NCBI GenBank assembly: GCA_045125245.1 | Contig: JBGVNF010000079.1 | Span: 43,740 to 107,739 of the forward strand | DNA from: SVEL01 sp045125245 | GTDB lineage: Bacteria; Bacillota; Clostridia; Lachnospirales; Lachnospiraceae | Direction of reading: 5' to 3' | DNA: 64,000 nt | Shown: in pieces, positions 63,861-64,000 of the stretch | Numbering within the stretch: position 1 is the first letter of the stretch | How the letters are laid out: each line of letters starts with the position of its first letter | Notes under the pieces: model-generated | Seen by the model: only the letters and a program-made list of their open reading frames with translations | Told to the model about the DNA's origin: nothing | Database searches by the model: none | Made by a program: the position numbers and the translations under genes

Positions 63861-64000
63861 ATCGGGTAGGAGGTAGATAATTATTTTATCTACCGACCTC
63901 CCACACCACCGTACGTACCGTTCGGTATACGGCGGTTCTTTAGTTTTCACATATTTTCAAATAGAACTCTGTGAATGTAGGGTATCCTAGTTCACGGAGT
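63861..64000 (-). mobile_element. 3' end of a group II intron (domains V and VI)
   Basis: Leftward reading shows a domain V hairpin (about 63938-63903) with CCGCCGTATACCG and GGTACGTACGGTGG, then a domain VI-like stem with GGGAGGTCGG, TAGATAA/TTATCTA and CCTCCTACCCGAT, ending near 63861. Just upstream is the C-terminus of the intron reverse transcriptase. The rest of the intron lies beyond the right edge. The exact 3' splice site is not certain. Confidence 0.85.
63940..64000 (-). CDS. ltrA: Group II intron reverse transcriptase/maturase, C-terminal end only
   Basis: The last 19 codons before the TAA at 63942-63940 read LRELGYPTFTEFYLKICEN, a typical LtrA C-terminus. The gene enters from the right edge. 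The protein splices the intron and copies it into new DNA sites. It is followed at once by domain V of the intron, as expected. Confidence 0.8.
   Translation of the reverse strand, partial: LRELGYPTFTEFYLKICEN

Noticed and set aside
63903..63938. Similarity of the fold-back core (ACCGTACGTAACCGG) to group II intron domain V
   Set aside because: Only about ten bases match (CCGTACGTA), and neither the domain V bulge pattern nor domain VI is present in the fold-back elements.
1..64000. CRISPR array, tRNA or rRNA genes
   Set aside because: No regularly spaced direct repeats and no tRNA or rRNA signatures were seen on either strand.

Overview
The window looks like a chromosomal segment of a low-GC, gut-type Clostridia, most likely a Lachnospiraceae. 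The sequence encodes flagellar genes (FlgN, FlgM, YvyF, two rod/hook proteins, a rod-binding protein) and sporulation genes (SpoIIID, SpoIID, SpoIIQ). It also has a T-box ahead of ileS, a PerR-type regulator beside a reverse rubrerythrin, and a bile-acid gene pair resembling those of Clostridium scindens and Eubacterium VPI 12708. No rRNA, tRNA, CRISPR array or prophage was seen. All homology statements come from recognising families by eye; no database was searched.

Layout. 1-4535: a leftward locus recD2-comFC-yvyF-flgM-flgN. 4933-8786: spoIIID-mbl-flhO-flhP-rod-binding, also leftward. 9047-12159: an accessory patch with a 172-aa protein, an XRE regulator, a truncated isomerase and a P-loop kinase/APH fusion. 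12331-16903: leftward ahpC-ahpF-like genes opposite a rightward baiG-like/7alpha-HSDH-like pair. 16981-19265: OPT peptide transporter and PqqD-like protein. 19470-23465: pstSCAB-phoU. 23643-26030: a small ABC importer. 26053-32062: CDF transporter, trigger-factor-like lipoprotein, a PurF paralogue without its catalytic Cys, a small protein, and a penicillin-binding-fold lipoprotein. 32125-33168: a decayed PTS-IIC/EAL pseudogene. 33509-34566: reverse rubrerythrin and PerR-like regulator with matching operators. 34983-43779: hemolysin III, SpoIIQ, SpoIID, glycogen phosphorylase, IleS. 44130-49467: T-box and moxR-DUF58-transglutaminase. 49535-61893: lipid, NAD, DNA-metabolism and cAMP genes plus two DUF4143 ATPases. 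62073-64000: an accessory end with a toxin-antitoxin pair, two XRE regulators and the 3' end of a group II intron.

The most unusual content is between genes. Three long fold-back elements (553-776, about 37762-38037, 43810-44044) share a core. In each copy the two arms match each other even where the copies differ, and an internal hairpin shows compensatory changes. A second structured repeat occurs twice (4789-4864, 50967-51077), also with a compensatory change. A 29-bp palindrome is nested inside one copy of each of these two families, and a degraded relative supplies the stop codon of an XRE gene. One fold-back element lies in the ileS leader between the T-box terminator and the ribosome binding site.

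Other points of interest are the bile-acid transporter/dehydrogenase pair, the kinase-phosphotransferase fusion, the permuted AhpF, and two enzyme homologues with altered catalytic nucleophiles (PurF Cys to Ser; beta-lactamase-fold Ser to Cys).
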